Shown here piece after piece: positions 63,678 to 64,000 of a DNA stretch of 64,000 nt. How positions within the stretch are numbered: the stretch's first letter is position 1; each line of letters opens with the position of its first letter. This DNA is from Gemmatales bacterium (GTDB taxonomy: Bacteria; Planctomycetota; Planctomycetia; Gemmatales; Gemmataceae), in NCBI GenBank assembly GCA_026004675.1, contig BPJP01000001.1, forward strand, positions 124,001 through 188,000. The letters run 5' to 3'. The translations under genes were made by a program, and so were the position numbers. The notes under the pieces were generated by a model, which saw only the letters and a list, made by a program, of their open reading frames with translations, was not told the origin of the DNA and ran no database searches.

Positions 63678-64000
63678 TTAGCCGGCTCTCTTGGATTTGT
63701 CGGCCATTTGAATTTGTTTACGGAGATATTCCAGTGCCTTGTTCAGCTGGATATCTTCGAACTTGTCGTTCGGCTTCTTCTTGGAGCCGATGATTTCGAT
63801 TTCGTGCAAATGATCTTGCAGTTCCTGCCGCTGTTTGGCGGTCAATTCGACAAGGTAGTTCTTGTCCGGAATGACCCCCCATTCATCTTCAGGTCGGCCT
63901 TTCGTGCTGGCGCGATTGAGGTTTTTGCCACTAGGCCGCCAGAAGGTCGCGGTGGTGAGCTTGAGCTGGCCACCTTCGAAATTGCGGATATTCTGCACGC
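63678..64000 (-). CDS. Carboxyl-terminal processing protease (S41/CtpA-like), C-terminal end only
   Basis: Only the last 106 or so residues are inside the window; the gene continues past the right edge. QNIRNFEGGQLKLTTATFWRPSGKNLNRA is the conserved end of the S41 protease core, just past the catalytic Ser-Lys region. GRPEDEWGVIPDKNYLVEL and DIQLNKALEYLRKQ form the C-terminal tail typical of CtpA. Members cleave proteins at C-terminal recognition sites in the periplasm. The stop at 63678 is about 120 bp upstream of the M14 gene start on the same strand. Confidence 0.85.
   Translation of the reverse strand, partial: VQNIRNFEGGQLKLTTATFWRPSGKNLNRASTKGRPEDEWGVIPDKNYLVELTAKQRQELQDHLHEIEIIGSKKKPNDKFEDIQLNKALEYLRKQIQMADKSKRAG

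Overview
The window looks like a planctomycete chromosome, probably of the Gemmata lineage (order Gemmatales), with about 55-58 % GC judged by eye. The evidence is the gene families together: an ECF sigma factor carrying a membrane segment and an extracytoplasmic tail, a DUF1559 pseudopilin-like protein, a secreted sulfatase next to a neutral-ceramidase-like protein, a Tat-exported Gfo/Idh/MocA oxidoreductase next to a DUF1080 hydrolase, a DUF1573 protein, and several proteins with Pro/Lys-rich linkers. No rRNA, tRNA, CRISPR array or insertion sequence was recognised.

Layout. 1-9 kb: mgtE (cut by the left edge), panC, a CYTH phosphatase/cyclase, a Rieske protein, a winged-helix plus P-loop ATPase pair, a secreted globin-domain protein and a DUF1573 protein. 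9-14.5 kb: aroK, a prepilin peptidase, hisH, and a three-gene set joining a zinc-type binding lipoprotein to a LolD/FtsX-type ABC exporter. 14.7-24 kb: a double metallo-beta-lactamase-fold protein, an unknown membrane protein, an M28/PDZ peptidase, the oxidoreductase/DUF1080 pair and an lgt with an inserted PDZ domain. 24-40 kb: a 1,390-residue homologue of soluble adenylyl cyclase, the sigma factor, an iron-type binding lipoprotein, a repeat protein, a decayed small gene, a PQQ-repeat protein, a membrane MutS-like ATPase, an SLC10A7-like transporter, the sulfatase and the ceramidase. 40-49.5 kb: polA-coaE-rho, an MMPL transporter and a flavin reductase. 49.7-57 kb: a sugar/glycan operon. 57-64 kb: hflX, a MerR-led operon, bioA, an M14 carboxypeptidase and the end of a CtpA-like protease.

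The most unusual part is 58.69-60.9 kb. A regulator with the exact cysteine spacing of mercury MerR sits behind a 20-bp-spacer MerR-type promoter. Behind it lie two genes that are each interrupted by two closely spaced in-frame TGA codons. In the second gene the two TGA codons stand exactly where the two metal-binding cysteines of a MerP-like HMA domain belong, and a thioredoxin domain follows. In both genes a hairpin with a GG(U) apical loop lies 20-23 nt after the second TGA, the usual geometry of a bacterial SECIS element. I read these as selenoproteins with UxU and UxxU motifs in a metal-responsive, probably mercury-responsive, operon.

A second point of interest is the sugar cluster. A GDP-fucose-synthase-like reductase, a two-subunit thiamine-diphosphate E1 enzyme, a ColD/AscC-type PLP dehydrase (His in place of the catalytic Lys) fused to a B12-radical-SAM protein, and a glycosyltransferase form one tightly packed operon. 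It probably makes a branched or C-methylated deoxysugar.

Caution on sequence quality: at least ten genes are broken by single-base changes, and every one is repaired by removing one base, mostly from a short homopolymer. Since hisH and the prepilin peptidase are among them, I treat most of these as sequencing or assembly insertions, annotate the full span, and give the site of each break.
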